From the NCBI GenBank assembly GCA_044433645.1, contig JAWXTK010000007.1, positions 1 to 64,000 of the forward strand: 64,000 nucleotides of DNA, in the 5' to 3' direction. The position numbers and the translations under genes are program-made. Under the pieces are notes generated by a model, which saw only the letters and a program-made list of their open reading frames with translations, was not told the DNA's origin and searched no databases. The DNA is from JAWXTK01 sp044433645 (GTDB taxonomy: Bacteria > Bacteroidota > Bacteroidia > Bacteroidales > Rikenellaceae). Below, one piece after another: positions 41,516 through 51,294 of this stretch (positions within the stretch are counted from its first letter, which is position 1; each line of letters opens with the position of its first letter).

Positions 41516-43987
41516 CTAAACAAAAAACTTAACAACAGTGATTCCCGAGCCACCCATCTCAATATGCTCGTCCTCGGCACTAACAATGGCAGAAACAGTC
41601 TTTAAATAACGCCTAATCTCTGTGAGCAGTGCACCTGAACCCTTGCCGTGAAGTATCCTAACCTGAGATACACCAACCATAAGCGCGTCATCAATATAAT
41701 TCTGCACCTCCTCCAAGGCCTCGCTCGCACGCATACCTCTAACATCTATACTCTGCTTAAATTTAAGCTTGCGCTCCTCGACCCTCTCACTCACAACTAT
41801 ACGCGAAGAAGTAGGTCTCGATTGTTTCTTAAACTCTGCCTGAGACACCAAAACAAGCCTATCCTTAGGCACAAAAGTCTTAAGATGACCAAAACTAACC
41901 TCAACCTTAGCTCCCTTTAGACTCATCACCTCGCCTATGGTGTCCTGCTCCTTGATTCTCACCTTAGAACCCACCTCTATGGGTTTGATAAGTTTTTTAA
42001 CCTCGGCTATTTCTGCACTAACCACTGGCGCATTTTTCTTTTTCTCTTGACGACGTTTTTGCCTTTCTATCACCTTATTCATCTGCTCGGTAATCTTAGC
42101 ATCGTCATTAAATACAGTCTCCTCTTGCAGCTGCTGCTTGAAATCGTCTATATTCTTCCTCACAAAGCGAGTTTTATCCTTATCTGCCTGCGATTCTTTT
42201 ATGGTTTTTATAGTGTTTTCTATATGCTTATTTGCCTGAGACACAACTTCTTGCGCCTGCACTTTAGCCTCTTTCATTATACGGCTTCTCTCTTGCTTGA
42301 TGCCCGAAAGCTCAGTGCTATATTTCTGCTCTAACTGCTCTATTTTTCGCTCTGCGATTCGTATTCTATCACGTTTTTGCTCCCAATAGCGCTTGTCGCG
42401 TGCTATCTCACGCAGTAACTTTTCGACCTTCATGTGATCTGAGCCTGCTTTTTCCATAGCCGATGCAATTATGCTATGTGGCAAACCTATCTTGCGCGCT
42501 ATCTCAACGGCAAAGCTGCTTCCTGGCGTACCCATCTCTAGCATAAAAAGTGGCCTGATATTCTGAACATCAAACATCATCCCAGCGTTGATTATCCCCT
42601 CGGCATTACTTGCATAATACTTAAGGTTAGAATAGTGGGTTGTGATAACTCCAAAGCACGATTTTTCGACCAATTTCTCCAAAATAGCCTCGGCAATCGC
42701 ACCCCCTATGATAGGCTCTGTACCCGTACCAAACTCATCAATTAAAACCAGTGAACAGTTTGAGGTTGAACCCAACAACTCCTTCATATTAAATAGGTGA
42801 GATGAATAGGTACTAAGGTCATTATCTAAGGATTGCTCGTCGCCTATATCTATGAATATCCTATCAAAAAGCATCATCTCTGAGTTCTCACCCACGCTCA
42901 CCAAATAGCCACACTGCAACATATATTGCAACAAACCCACAGTCTTTAAACACACGGATTTACCCCCAGCATTAGGACCTGAAATCAATAAAATCCTATT
43001 CTCAGCATCAAGGCGAATATCCAAGGGCACAACACTTTTATTCTCTTTAGCCAAGGCCTGAGCCAACAAAGGATGCACAGCCGAGCGTAAATTCAACTCA
43101 CGAGAGTGAGAAATTATAGGCATACTACACCCGTTAGAGAGTGCAAATCGCGCCTTAGCCCTAAGCATATCCATGTGAGCAATAAAATCTCCCAAAGCCT
43201 TAACATCCTCAACATCAGGGCGCAAGAGATGAGTAAATTCTGTAAGTATTCTAATTATTTCGCGCCTTTGAGCATATTCCAACTCCTTTAACGCATTATT
43301 GATTTCAACAACCTCAACAGGCTCGATAAACACAGTCTTGCCCGTAGCAGATTCATCGTGAATAAAGCCCCTAAGCTTGCGTTTATTAGCTGCCGTAACA
43401 GGTATCACTGGCCTACCCTCACGCACCGAGACTGCTGCATCTGCCTCTACTACTCCACTTGCAATCGCCTGAGAAAGAACTTGTTGCAAGCGTTTATTAG
43501 CCTGCCCTTCTTGCTCTCTTATAGCACGGCGAATGGCGTAAAGCTCTGAGGATGCGCTATCTAGAACATTGCTGCTTTTGTCTATTATTGTGTTTATATG
43601 ATTGCGAATATCAGAAAAACTATTTATCCTCTCGCTCTTCTCCCTTAAGGTAGGATAGCCGTCCTTAGTGTCAAAAAATAGCTTAATTTCATGAACCGTA
43701 TCAAGCAAATCTCTAAGCTCAGACAACTCTTCTGCCTCCAAAAACGAGCCCTCAATTATCACCTTAGCAAAGATTTGTTTACTATCTACAAACTCATGCG
43801 AAGGAAAACCTGTCTCCATCATAAGAGCATTCCTAAGCTCAAAGGCCTCTATAAGCCTAACATAAATCTCGCTCTTGTCGGTTGAGAAAGTGTGTTCTAA
43901 TAATTTTTCTTCAGCCCAGAGATTAGTACACAAGGCCTTAACCTGTGCCTGGACACGGTCAAAGCCTATTTTTTGCGCAAGATTCAT
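41516..43987 (-). CDS. mutS2: endonuclease MutS2 (recombination suppressor/ribosome rescue)
   Basis: An 823-residue protein. The MutS-type ATPase has Walker A GPNAGGKSVCLKT (about 345-357) and LIDEFGTGTEP (Walker B). The central coiled coil (about 525-630) is highly charged. A C-terminal Smr nuclease domain starts at IDVRGMRASEALEEV and includes ILHGKGSGALL. There is no mismatch-recognition domain, so it is MutS2 rather than MutS1. Its suggested roles are suppressing homologous recombination and splitting collided ribosomes. Its stop codon is directly followed by a family A repeat. The start overlaps the upstream mlaD-like stop by one base. Confidence 0.96.
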   Translation of the reverse strand: MNLAQKIGFDRVQAQVKALCTNLWAEEKLLEHTFSTDKSEIYVRLIEAFELRNALMMETGFPSHEFVDSKQIFAKVIIEGSFLEAEELSELRDLLDTVHEIKLFFDTKDGYPTLREKSERINSFSDIRNHINTIIDKSSNVLDSASSELYAIRRAIREQEGQANKRLQQVLSQAIASGVVEADAAVSVREGRPVIPVTAANKRKLRGFIHDESATGKTVFIEPVEVVEINNALKELEYAQRREIIRILTEFTHLLRPDVEDVKALGDFIAHMDMLRAKARFALSNGCSMPIISHSRELNLRSAVHPLLAQALAKENKSVVPLDIRLDAENRILLISGPNAGGKSVCLKTVGLLQYMLQCGYLVSVGENSEMMLFDRIFIDIGDEQSLDNDLSTYSSHLFNMKELLGSTSNCSLVLIDEFGTGTEPIIGGAIAEAILEKLVEKSCFGVITTHYSNLKYYASNAEGIINAGMMFDVQNIRPLFMLEMGTPGSSFAVEIARKIGLPHSIIASAMEKAGSDHMKVEKLLREIARDKRYWEQKRDRIRIAERKIEQLEQKYSTELSGIKQERSRIMKEAKVQAQEVVSQANKHIENTIKTIKESQADKDKTRFVRKNIDDFKQQLQEETVFNDDAKITEQMNKVIERQKRRQEKKKNAPVVSAEIAEVKKLIKPIEVGSKVRIKEQDTIGEVMSLKGAKVEVSFGHLKTFVPKDRLVLVSQAEFKKQSRPTSSRIVVSERVEERKLKFKQSIDVRGMRASEALEEVQNYIDDALMVGVSQVRILHGKGSGALLTEIRRYLKTVSAIVSAEDEHIEMGGSGITVVKFFV

Positions 43988-44925
43988 TATTTATTTTTCT
44001 TACCAAATAACGAGAAATGAACATAGCGAGAAGGATTAGCTTTTAAATCCTCTAACAAAACTGCAAGATTGCTAGTTGCTATCGCCAAAGAATCATACAA
44101 AGCCTCATCACCAGCCAAACGACCAAGCGTGCCCTTGCCCGAATTAACACCAGAGAGTACAGTATTTAGCTCACCCATAGTGTTAGATAGGTTGGCCACC
44201 ATAGTTGGGAACTCACTCTTAGACAAAGAATCCGTAAGGCCTTCTACATTGCCCAAGATATTGTCTATTTTAGATGTATTATCGCTAAGTGCCTTACTCA
44301 TAGCGTTTAAATTAGCAATTAATTGTTTCAACTGCTCAGCCTCAGAGCCTACCACATCGTTAAGCGAAGAAGAAATTGAAGACAAGTTTTGCATAGTTGC
44401 AGTCACACTCTCTTGATTTGATGCAAGCAAAATATTCACACTTTTAAGCGTTATCATAACCTCGTCAACCAACTCTTTAGCAATGATTTTAATAGCATCA
44501 AGTTCTGAACCAGCAAGGCTCATTAAGTCTTTGTCTATGGATGAGATAAGTGTATCTCCATCTTTGTAATATTCATCCGAATCACCAAGCATTATTTCCA
44601 AGGCTTTACCCCCCATAAGACCATCACTAAACACCTTAGCTTTAGAGTTTTTAGGAATTTTGTATTTATTTTTAACGCTCATTTCTACAATCACATTCTC
44701 GCTTTTTGTAGGATCATAGCTCATGTTTTGAATCACACCTATACTAAGACCTTTGAGAATCACAGGCGATGCAACCTTAAGCCCACTAACCTGCTCATAA
44801 CTAGCATAGTAAGTATTATTTCGTCGCAAAACATCTGAGCCTTGCACAAAATTTACTCCCCAATATAGCAGAAGTATTGAAACGACTGCAAAAACACCAA
44901 TTTTAGTTTCTTTTTTAATTTTCAT
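43987..44925 (-). CDS. MlaD-like MCE-domain lipid-transport protein
   Basis: A 312-residue protein with a short cytoplasmic start, one transmembrane helix (about 8-25), and one MCE domain. The MCE region includes YASYEQVSGLKVASPVILKG-type sequence (about 41-60), MGGKALEIMLG and IGVIQNMSYD. A long helical/coiled region (about 135-290) with periodic Leu/Ser follows. MCE proteins bridge membranes to move phospholipids. No MlaE/MlaF genes are nearby. The gap to the amidase gene is 13 bases. Confidence 0.88.
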   Translation of the reverse strand: MKIKKETKIGVFAVVSILLLYWGVNFVQGSDVLRRNNTYYASYEQVSGLKVASPVILKGLSIGVIQNMSYDPTKSENVIVEMSVKNKYKIPKNSKAKVFSDGLMGGKALEIMLGDSDEYYKDGDTLISSIDKDLMSLAGSELDAIKIIAKELVDEVMITLKSVNILLASNQESVTATMQNLSSISSSLNDVVGSEAEQLKQLIANLNAMSKALSDNTSKIDNILGNVEGLTDSLSKSEFPTMVANLSNTMGELNTVLSGVNSGKGTLGRLAGDEALYDSLAIATSNLAVLLEDLKANPSRYVHFSLFGKKNK

Positions 44926-44938
44926 ATTTTAAGTTTTT

Positions 44939-46081
44939 TTATTTCAATTTTGCTCTAGCATCCTGCACGCTAACTACTTTTTCGTCTATAATTCCCACTG
45001 CAAAAGCGCCTTTAATTGTCTTTCTCACAGTGTTTTGCAAGGCCATAGCCTCGCTATAACTATAACATTTGCCGTAATAATATTTATATAGTTTGCCTAC
45101 TTTTCTCTCTGTGACTTTGCCTTTATAAGATTTAAAAGTTCCTGCATCGTTTATGCTCACTTTTTTGGGGGAGCTACATAATTGTATAGAAAAATAAACG
45201 TTATTTTTCGTCTTTTGTTTTGTGGCAGGGGTGTTATTTTTTGTTCTATTTTGATAATTTTCGTCTAAATACACAGGATTGCTGCGACCATCCACCTGGG
45301 TTTTGTACTCACTAAAGGCGTTAAACAGAGCTCTAGCCACTTTTTTCTGCCCCGAAGATGTTGACAAGAAAGCTCTATCCGAACTATTTGACATAAATCC
45401 TATCTCGGTAAGCACACTAGGCATAGCTGTTTTCCATAGCACTAGGTAAGGTGCTTGTCTGGCTCCTCTATCGGGCATGGGCGTGTTCTTTTTGTAATGA
45501 GATTGGAGTATATTCGCAAAATTCATGCTTTGGTCCACATGGGCATATTGCATAAGGGTGAAAATTATGAAACTTTCGGTCGAACCAGGTATGTAACCCT
45601 CGTATTTTGTGGTGTAATCGTCCTCTAATTTGATAATATCATTCTCGCGCATTGCCACCTCTAGATTGGCATTACTTTTGTCCATACCCATAACATAAGT
45701 TGTTGTACCAGTGGCTTTTGTGCTAGTGCTAGCATCTACGTGTATAGATATAAATAGATCGGCCTCGAGTTTATTTGCAAGATTGCCTCGCTCGGCTAGT
45801 CCTACATACACGTCGGTCTCTCTGGTGTAATATACTTTTACGTCTTTGAGGTTGTCTTTTATCATCTCGCCAAGATATTTTGCTACCTTGAGAGTAATAT
45901 CTTTTTCGTAGGTTTTGCCAAAGGTTGTACCGGGGTCTTTACCTCCGTGGCCAGCGTCGATAACCACCTTAGTTAAGCTCGCTGAGGAGCCTTGAGCATA
46001 AATTTGAGAACACAAACACACTAAAAATAATAGCGCAAGCGTTTTTTTTGAAAAAATATTGATATAAGTAGTAACTTTCAT
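44939..46081 (-). CDS. N-acetylmuramoyl-L-alanine amidase (Amidase_3) with SPOR-like tail
   Basis: A 380-residue secreted hydrolase that splits the stem peptide from peptidoglycan during cell separation. A signal peptide (about 1-30, ending YAQ) is followed by KVVIDAGHGGKDPG, with zinc-binding His, ADLFISIHVDAS, and VLTEIGFMSNSSD with the catalytic Glu. A C-terminal domain (about 290-380, YFSIQLCSSPKKVS, RKTIKGAFAVG) resembles SPOR, which binds denuded glycan. The start at 46081 (MKVTTYINIF) is chosen; the in-frame ATG at 46174 lies upstream of, or in, the promoter and adds no signal-peptide features. Confidence 0.93.
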   Translation of the reverse strand: MKVTTYINIFSKKTLALLFLVCLCSQIYAQGSSASLTKVVIDAGHGGKDPGTTFGKTYEKDITLKVAKYLGEMIKDNLKDVKVYYTRETDVYVGLAERGNLANKLEADLFISIHVDASTSTKATGTTTYVMGMDKSNANLEVAMRENDIIKLEDDYTTKYEGYIPGSTESFIIFTLMQYAHVDQSMNFANILQSHYKKNTPMPDRGARQAPYLVLWKTAMPSVLTEIGFMSNSSDRAFLSTSSGQKKVARALFNAFSEYKTQVDGRSNPVYLDENYQNRTKNNTPATKQKTKNNVYFSIQLCSSPKKVSINDAGTFKSYKGKVTERKVGKLYKYYYGKCYSYSEAMALQNTVRKTIKGAFAVGIIDEKVVSVQDARAKLK

Positions 46082-46115
46082 AGGGTTAAAAGCAAAGTAT
46101 CTGCAAATTTTTATA

Positions 46116-46123
46116 TATTTTTG
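46116..46123 (+). promoter_or_regulatory. promoter -7 element for lptD
   Basis: TATTTTTG on the + strand, 75 bases before the lptD start. No -33 TTTG. Confidence 0.45.
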
Positions 46124-46171
46124 TCCTCTAATTATTATCCTTCTAGGGGCAGCCCTTTTTGAACTCTGCCA

Positions 46172-46179
46172 CAAAGGTA
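46172..46179 (-). promoter_or_regulatory. promoter -7 element for the amidase operon
   Basis: Minus strand TACCTTTG, perfect -7 box, 91 bases before the amidase start. It lies to the right of the + strand box at 46116, so the divergent transcripts would overlap at their 5' ends. Confidence 0.6.
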
Positions 46180-46197
46180 GTAAAACTTGATTGAAAC

Positions 46198-48885
46198 TTG
46201 AATAAAAATTTAAAAAAATATACGCTAAGTCTAAGCATTATCTTGCTTTTTGCGCAAATGATTTTCTCGCTAGCTGTCCCAGTCACAGCTCGTGGCCAGG
46301 AAATCGAAAGAGATTCAAGCTTTATGGCTATGGATACTACCTTGCAAGTAAGCCAAGACTCAGTTGAAAAAGATACGGTTTTAGTTTTAAAAGACATAAA
46401 ACCTAAAAACTTCTTAGAAGATCCTATCTCGGGAACTAACGAAGACTCGCTAGTATTCTTCCCCGACACTAAAATGGTGTATCTATACTCTAAGGCCGAT
46501 GTGAAGTATCAGGATATGAACATTAAGTCTGACTACATGCGCATTAACATGGACACCAAAGAACTTATAAGTTACGGTAAAACCGACACCACGGGAGTGA
46601 GCACCAGAACAGAATTTATCGAGGGCAAAACATCCTACACCATGGATACACTAACCTACAACATAGACTCCAAAAAAGCTAAGATTAAAGGCGTAGCCAC
46701 ACAAGACGGCGAGGGCTATCTTATCAGCAAGGAAACTAAAAAAATGCCTGATAACTCTATCAACATAGCTCACGGTAAATACACAACTTGCAGCAATACA
46801 GACCACCCTCACTTCTACCTAGCAATGACTAAGGGTATATCTACCACTGCGGGCAAGAACCGTAAGATGATAGTTGGCCCCTCGTATTTGGTGATGGAGG
46901 ATGTTCCTGTGTATTTTTTGGGTATTCCTTTTGGTTTCTTCCCAAATTATGGGCAGAACAAATCTGGTTTTATTATGCCTGAGTATGGTGAGGTATCTGT
47001 TAAAGGTTTCTTTGTTCGTGACGGGGGTTATTATTTCAAATTCAACGACTACATGGATATGTCGGTTACCGGTGGCATCTACTCACTTGGTTCGTGGGAG
47101 GCTGATATGTCATCTCGCTATATCAAACGTTACAAATATAGTGGTAGCTTCAATCTTGACTTTTCTAAAGCAATCTCAGGCGATAAGGGCACAGATACCT
47201 ACGTCAACCAAAACAACTTTAAGGTGACTTGGTCTCACTCCCAAGACTCTAAGTTTAGGCCTAACTCAACCTTTGCAGCTAGCGTAAACTTCTCAACTAG
47301 TGGTTATGCTAAGAATAGTTCTACCTCGCTGAGCGATTATTTGAATACTCAAACCAACTCATCTATTTCTTACTCTAAGACCTGGGCCGGGACTCCATTC
47401 TCGTTCTCAACTAACTTGCAGCACTCTCAGAATTCATCCGACACCACAGTCTCGCTGAGTTTCCCAAATGCAGTATTAAGTATGTCGCGTATTTATCCAT
47501 TTAAGCGCAAGGTTGCTATGGGTAAAACGCGTTGGTACGAGAAAATATCACTGAGCTATACAGGGTCGCTGACCAATACAGTGACTGTTCACGAGCGAGA
47601 TTTGTTCACTCAAACCATGTTTGATGAGATGAATAATGGTGTCAAACACTACATTCCTTTGTCAACGTCACTATCTTTGTTTGGTTATATCACAGTTACC
47701 CCTTCGATAAACTACACCGAGAGGTGGTATTTTAGAAAAATAAATAAGGAATGGGATGACGTGGAAGAAGAAATCGTTTACGCCGACACCACCTATGGGT
47801 TTTATAGGGTCTACAACTACTCAGCATCAGTGTCAGCTTCGACCAAGGTGTATGGAACAGTGCAATTTAAAGAAAATTTCCCTGTTCAGGCCATACGTCA
47901 CGTTATGACACCAACCGTAGGATTCTCTTACGCACCTAACTTTGGGAAAGCAAAATATGGTTACTGGGAAACCATACAAAACAATAGTTATGGAGGTACA
48001 ACCAAATATTCGCCTTTCTCAGAAGGGGTTTATGGAGTGCCCGGTAGTAGCGAGACCTTAGCGCTGTCCTTTAGTTTAGCCAACTCTCTGGAGGCCAAGA
48101 TTAAGAGTAGGCGCGACACTACGGGAGTTAGGAAGATTACTATCTTTGACAACCTGAGTGCTAGTAGTTCTTATAACTTCTTAGCCGATTCGCTGAATCT
48201 TTCTACCTTCTCACTGAATCTTAGAACCACGATTTACGGCAACTTCGGACTTAATATCTCGGCCGTACTTGACCCTTATGAGGTTGACAAAGACGGTAAT
48301 AGAATAAACACCTTTATGATGGAGAATGGCAAAATCGGACGTATCTCTAGCACAGGCTGGTCGTTTGGTTACACCTTTAACTCCAAGAAAAAATCATCCC
48401 AGCCGGCAATCAACAATCCCAACTCGGGAGGTTACTCAGGCACAAGTCTGCCTGAATACAGCAATTACTATTACTTTAACAAAGAAAATAGAGATATAGA
48501 CCCCAATACTTTCAGGACTCTTATGTCCTCCAATTATTACGACTTTAACATCCCCTGGAACCTAAGTTTCAACTACTCACTCTCCTACTCCAACACGGGT
48601 ATTGTGAAGACCGTGACCCAGACCCTGGGCTTTAACGGTAGCATCACGCTTACGCCTAAGACAGGTATTACCTTTAGTGGAGGTTGGGACTTTGAGGATA
48701 ATGAGCTAACGCCTGGAACTATCACCATATCCAGAGATTTGCACTGTTGGAGCATGAATCTTACGTGGATACCTACGGGTTACCTAAAAAGTTGGAGCTT
48801 TACAATTAGGGTTAAATCCTCTATGCTTCAAGACCTTAAATACGAAAAAAGTAATAGCTACTACGACACGCTTTATTACGACTAA
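46198..48885 (+). CDS. lptD: LPS-assembly outer-membrane protein LptD-like
   Basis: An 895-residue outer-membrane protein. A signal peptide (about 1-35) ends near VTARGQ. The periplasmic OstA/LptA-like beta-jellyroll (about 85-230) includes KADVKYQDMNIKSDYMRINM and GKTSYTMDTLTYN-type repeats. A large beta-barrel (about 260-895) ends in an aromatic-rich strand. It inserts LPS into the outer leaflet. The start is taken as TTG at 46198. There is a stop two codons upstream, and the next ATG (near 46258) would cut into the signal peptide. LptC is at 54760-55341. Confidence 0.88.
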   Translation: MNKNLKKYTLSLSIILLFAQMIFSLAVPVTARGQEIERDSSFMAMDTTLQVSQDSVEKDTVLVLKDIKPKNFLEDPISGTNEDSLVFFPDTKMVYLYSKADVKYQDMNIKSDYMRINMDTKELISYGKTDTTGVSTRTEFIEGKTSYTMDTLTYNIDSKKAKIKGVATQDGEGYLISKETKKMPDNSINIAHGKYTTCSNTDHPHFYLAMTKGISTTAGKNRKMIVGPSYLVMEDVPVYFLGIPFGFFPNYGQNKSGFIMPEYGEVSVKGFFVRDGGYYFKFNDYMDMSVTGGIYSLGSWEADMSSRYIKRYKYSGSFNLDFSKAISGDKGTDTYVNQNNFKVTWSHSQDSKFRPNSTFAASVNFSTSGYAKNSSTSLSDYLNTQTNSSISYSKTWAGTPFSFSTNLQHSQNSSDTTVSLSFPNAVLSMSRIYPFKRKVAMGKTRWYEKISLSYTGSLTNTVTVHERDLFTQTMFDEMNNGVKHYIPLSTSLSLFGYITVTPSINYTERWYFRKINKEWDDVEEEIVYADTTYGFYRVYNYSASVSASTKVYGTVQFKENFPVQAIRHVMTPTVGFSYAPNFGKAKYGYWETIQNNSYGGTTKYSPFSEGVYGVPGSSETLALSFSLANSLEAKIKSRRDTTGVRKITIFDNLSASSSYNFLADSLNLSTFSLNLRTTIYGNFGLNISAVLDPYEVDKDGNRINTFMMENGKIGRISSTGWSFGYTFNSKKKSSQPAINNPNSGGYSGTSLPEYSNYYYFNKENRDIDPNTFRTLMSSNYYDFNIPWNLSFNYSLSYSNTGIVKTVTQTLGFNGSITLTPKTGITFSGGWDFEDNELTPGTITISRDLHCWSMNLTWIPTGYLKSWSFTIRVKSSMLQDLKYEKSNSYYDTLYYD

Positions 48886-48903
48886 TCTTTTTTTAAGCTA
48901 AAC

Positions 48904-51003
48904 ATGAAAAAAATATTTATTATGGCAGCATTATCGGCAGCTCTAGTGGCCTGCACCAATTCAAATCCATTTTTGAGCGAATACAACACACCTTTTGACA
49001 CTCCACGCTTTGAGGATATCAAATTAGAGCATTACAAACCTGCATTTGAGAAAGGTGTAGAACAGGCAAGAGAGAATATAGATAAAATCACAAGTAACAC
49101 AGCCGAGGCAACATTTGAAAACACGATAGTTGCACTAGAGAACAGCCAAGAGTTGCTAGGCAAGGTGGCAAGCGTATTTTATAACCTACACAGCTGTCTG
49201 ACTTCAGACGAGATGGATGTTATAGCCGAGCAAATTCAGCCTATGATGAGCGAGCTGTCTAATGATATTTCTCTAAATCCAGAACTTTTTGCGAGGATAA
49301 AATATGTGTACGAAAATGCTCCACGCGAGAGTCTTACAACAGAGCAAATTACTCTACTTGACGACACTTACAAAGGTTTTGCTCGTGGAGGTGCAAATCT
49401 TAGCGATGAGCACAAGCAAAAGCGCAGGGAACTAACCAAGGAATTAGGCCTATTAAACCTTAGTTTTTCAAAAAATGTGTTGGCCGAAACCAACGCTTTT
49501 AGCATAGATATACCTACCGCAGACAGCGCCTTGGTGGAAGAGTTGCCAAGTTTTGTGAAGGATATCCTAGCAGGTGAGGCCAAAGAAAAAGGCTTTGAAG
49601 GTTGGACTATCACTCTGCAACATCACTGCTTTGGTCCTTTCATGAACTACTCGTCTAATCGTGAGCTAAAGAAAACTCTTTGGGAGAAATATAATTCTAG
49701 AGCTAACCAAGACAATGAAAATAGCAACCAAGAGAATATCAAACGCATAGCCGAGATAAGACTTGAGCTAGCAAAACTGTTGGGTTACGCTACCTATGCC
49801 GACTATGTAATAGAAAACCGTATGGCCGAGAGTTCAGCCAATGTATTCTCTTTTTTAGATGAATTATTAACGGCGACTAAGGAACTAGCGTTGCAGGATT
49901 TTAATACTATTAAAGATTATGCCACAGAGCAAGGTTTTGAGGGTGAGTTTTCGCCTTGGGACTTTGGCTACTGGAGCGAGAAATATAAGACTGCAAAATA
50001 TGCTCTAAACGATGATTTAATCAAGCCCTACTTGCAGCTAGACACCGTAAAACAAGCTGTTTTCATGCTAGCCGAGAGAATGTATGGACTAAAATTCATT
50101 GCTAATAAAGAAATCCAGGTCTATCACCCAGAGGTTGAAGTGTATGAGGTTTATGATGCCAACGATAGGTTTATGGCCATATTATACATGGACTTCTTCC
50201 CTCGTGAGAGCAAGAGTGCAGGTGCATGGATGACTTCGTTCCGTGATTTGGAGACCAAGGGGGACGGCACACAAGTAAGACCTCTAATATCTATATGCAC
50301 CAACTTTACTAAGCCGACCGAGAACAGCCCCTCTCTATTAACTTTTAATGAGTTAACCACTCTCTTGCATGAGTTTGGACACGCACTTCATGGCATCTTA
50401 GCCGAGGGCACTTATGCATCTACTACGGGCACGAGCGTGTATCATGACTTCGTGGAACTACCTTCTCAAATCATGGAAAATTGGGCAAGCGAAAAGGAAT
50501 ATTTAGACCTATGGGCTAAGCACTATCAAACGGGCGAAAAGATGCCTGAGGACTTAATAGAAAAGATTATTAAATCTAAAAATTATCTTGCAGGCTACGC
50601 AAATATTCGTCAACTAAACTTTGCTCTAACAGACCTAGCATGGCATAGCATCACTGAGCCAATAGAAGTTAGTGTCGAGGAATTTGAGGCTGCGGCTACT
50701 TCACGTACGAGTTTATTTTTCCCTAGTTATGAGGGTATGAGTTTCTCTACTAGTTTCTCGCACATCTTTGCAGGTGGCTACGCTGCTGGCTATTATGGAT
50801 ATAAGTGGTCTGAGGTGTTGGCCGCAGATGCTTTTTCGGTGTTTAAACAGCGTGGAGTCATGAATAGTGAGGTCGCTAGCGAGTTCAGAGATAAGCTATT
50901 GAGTAAAGGGGGCACAGATCACCCTATGAAGCTTTATGTTGATTTCACAGGTCATAAGCCAAGCGTTGATGCGCTACTAAAGAGCATTAAGGGCGAGGAG
51001 TAA
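48904..51003 (+). CDS. dcp: M3-family metallopeptidase (peptidyl-dipeptidase Dcp-like) lipoprotein
   Basis: A 699-residue zinc peptidase. A lipoprotein signal ends LVAC (Cys17), so it is probably anchored in the envelope. The zinc site is LLHEFGHALHG (HExxH, near 486-496), with a following Glu in DFVELPSQIMENW. PFDTPRFEDIKLEHYKPAFE at the mature start is typical of Dcp. It removes C-terminal dipeptides from oligopeptides. The start is 18 bases after lptD, and a family A repeat follows its stop. Confidence 0.93.
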   Translation: MKKIFIMAALSAALVACTNSNPFLSEYNTPFDTPRFEDIKLEHYKPAFEKGVEQARENIDKITSNTAEATFENTIVALENSQELLGKVASVFYNLHSCLTSDEMDVIAEQIQPMMSELSNDISLNPELFARIKYVYENAPRESLTTEQITLLDDTYKGFARGGANLSDEHKQKRRELTKELGLLNLSFSKNVLAETNAFSIDIPTADSALVEELPSFVKDILAGEAKEKGFEGWTITLQHHCFGPFMNYSSNRELKKTLWEKYNSRANQDNENSNQENIKRIAEIRLELAKLLGYATYADYVIENRMAESSANVFSFLDELLTATKELALQDFNTIKDYATEQGFEGEFSPWDFGYWSEKYKTAKYALNDDLIKPYLQLDTVKQAVFMLAERMYGLKFIANKEIQVYHPEVEVYEVYDANDRFMAILYMDFFPRESKSAGAWMTSFRDLETKGDGTQVRPLISICTNFTKPTENSPSLLTFNELTTLLHEFGHALHGILAEGTYASTTGTSVYHDFVELPSQIMENWASEKEYLDLWAKHYQTGEKMPEDLIEKIIKSKNYLAGYANIRQLNFALTDLAWHSITEPIEVSVEEFEAAATSRTSLFFPSYEGMSFSTSFSHIFAGGYAAGYYGYKWSEVLAADAFSVFKQRGVMNSEVASEFRDKLLSKGGTDHPMKLYVDFTGHKPSVDALLKSIKGEE

Positions 51004-51011
51004 GGCACTAT

Positions 51012-51132
51012 CTGCTCGATGCTAACCAAAGCCTGCCCGGCGTTAGGGCGTAATATGTCAACAGGGCACGACACTCCACAAAAACAAAATGCTTTAGCAT
51101 TTTGGTCGGAGTGCCACAAATCGAAGATTTGT
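51012..51132 (+). repeat. intergenic palindromic repeat, family A copy 4
   Basis: The fullest copy: CTGCTCGATGCTAACC, GCCTGCCCGGCGTTAGGGCG, GGGCACGACACTCC, an AAAATGC-TTTA-GCATTTT hairpin, GGAGTGCC and ACAAATC-GAA-GATTTGT. GGCAC..ACTCC and GGAGTGCC can pair around the inner hairpin. It starts 8 bases after the peptidase stop. Confidence 0.88.
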
Positions 51133-51240
51133 AAGTAACTATACCATAATAAGAGAGATGATGAATCAAGTTCATCATGACGTGAGGTTGCTATACACAC
51201 ACGTCAGTGGCACTAGAAACTAACAACTAGAAACTATATA

Positions 51241-51271
51241 CAAAAGGGCTCGGATGAAAACATCCGAGCCC
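51241..51271 (-). terminator. intrinsic terminator of the ppiD operon
   Basis: GGGCTCGGATG (51246-51256) pairs with CATCCGAGCCC (51261-51271). On the minus strand four T follow. Hairpins also occur at about 51160-51180 (ATGATGAA/TTCATCAT) and 51179-51207 (TGACGTG/CACGTCA). Confidence 0.85.
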
Positions 51272-51294
51272 TAATATTATAAAGAGACTATCTA

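Noticed and set aside
46143..46469. 108-codon minus-strand frame overlapping the lptD start
   Set aside because: It is antisense to the lptD signal peptide and jellyroll region, has no family features, and covers the amidase promoter.
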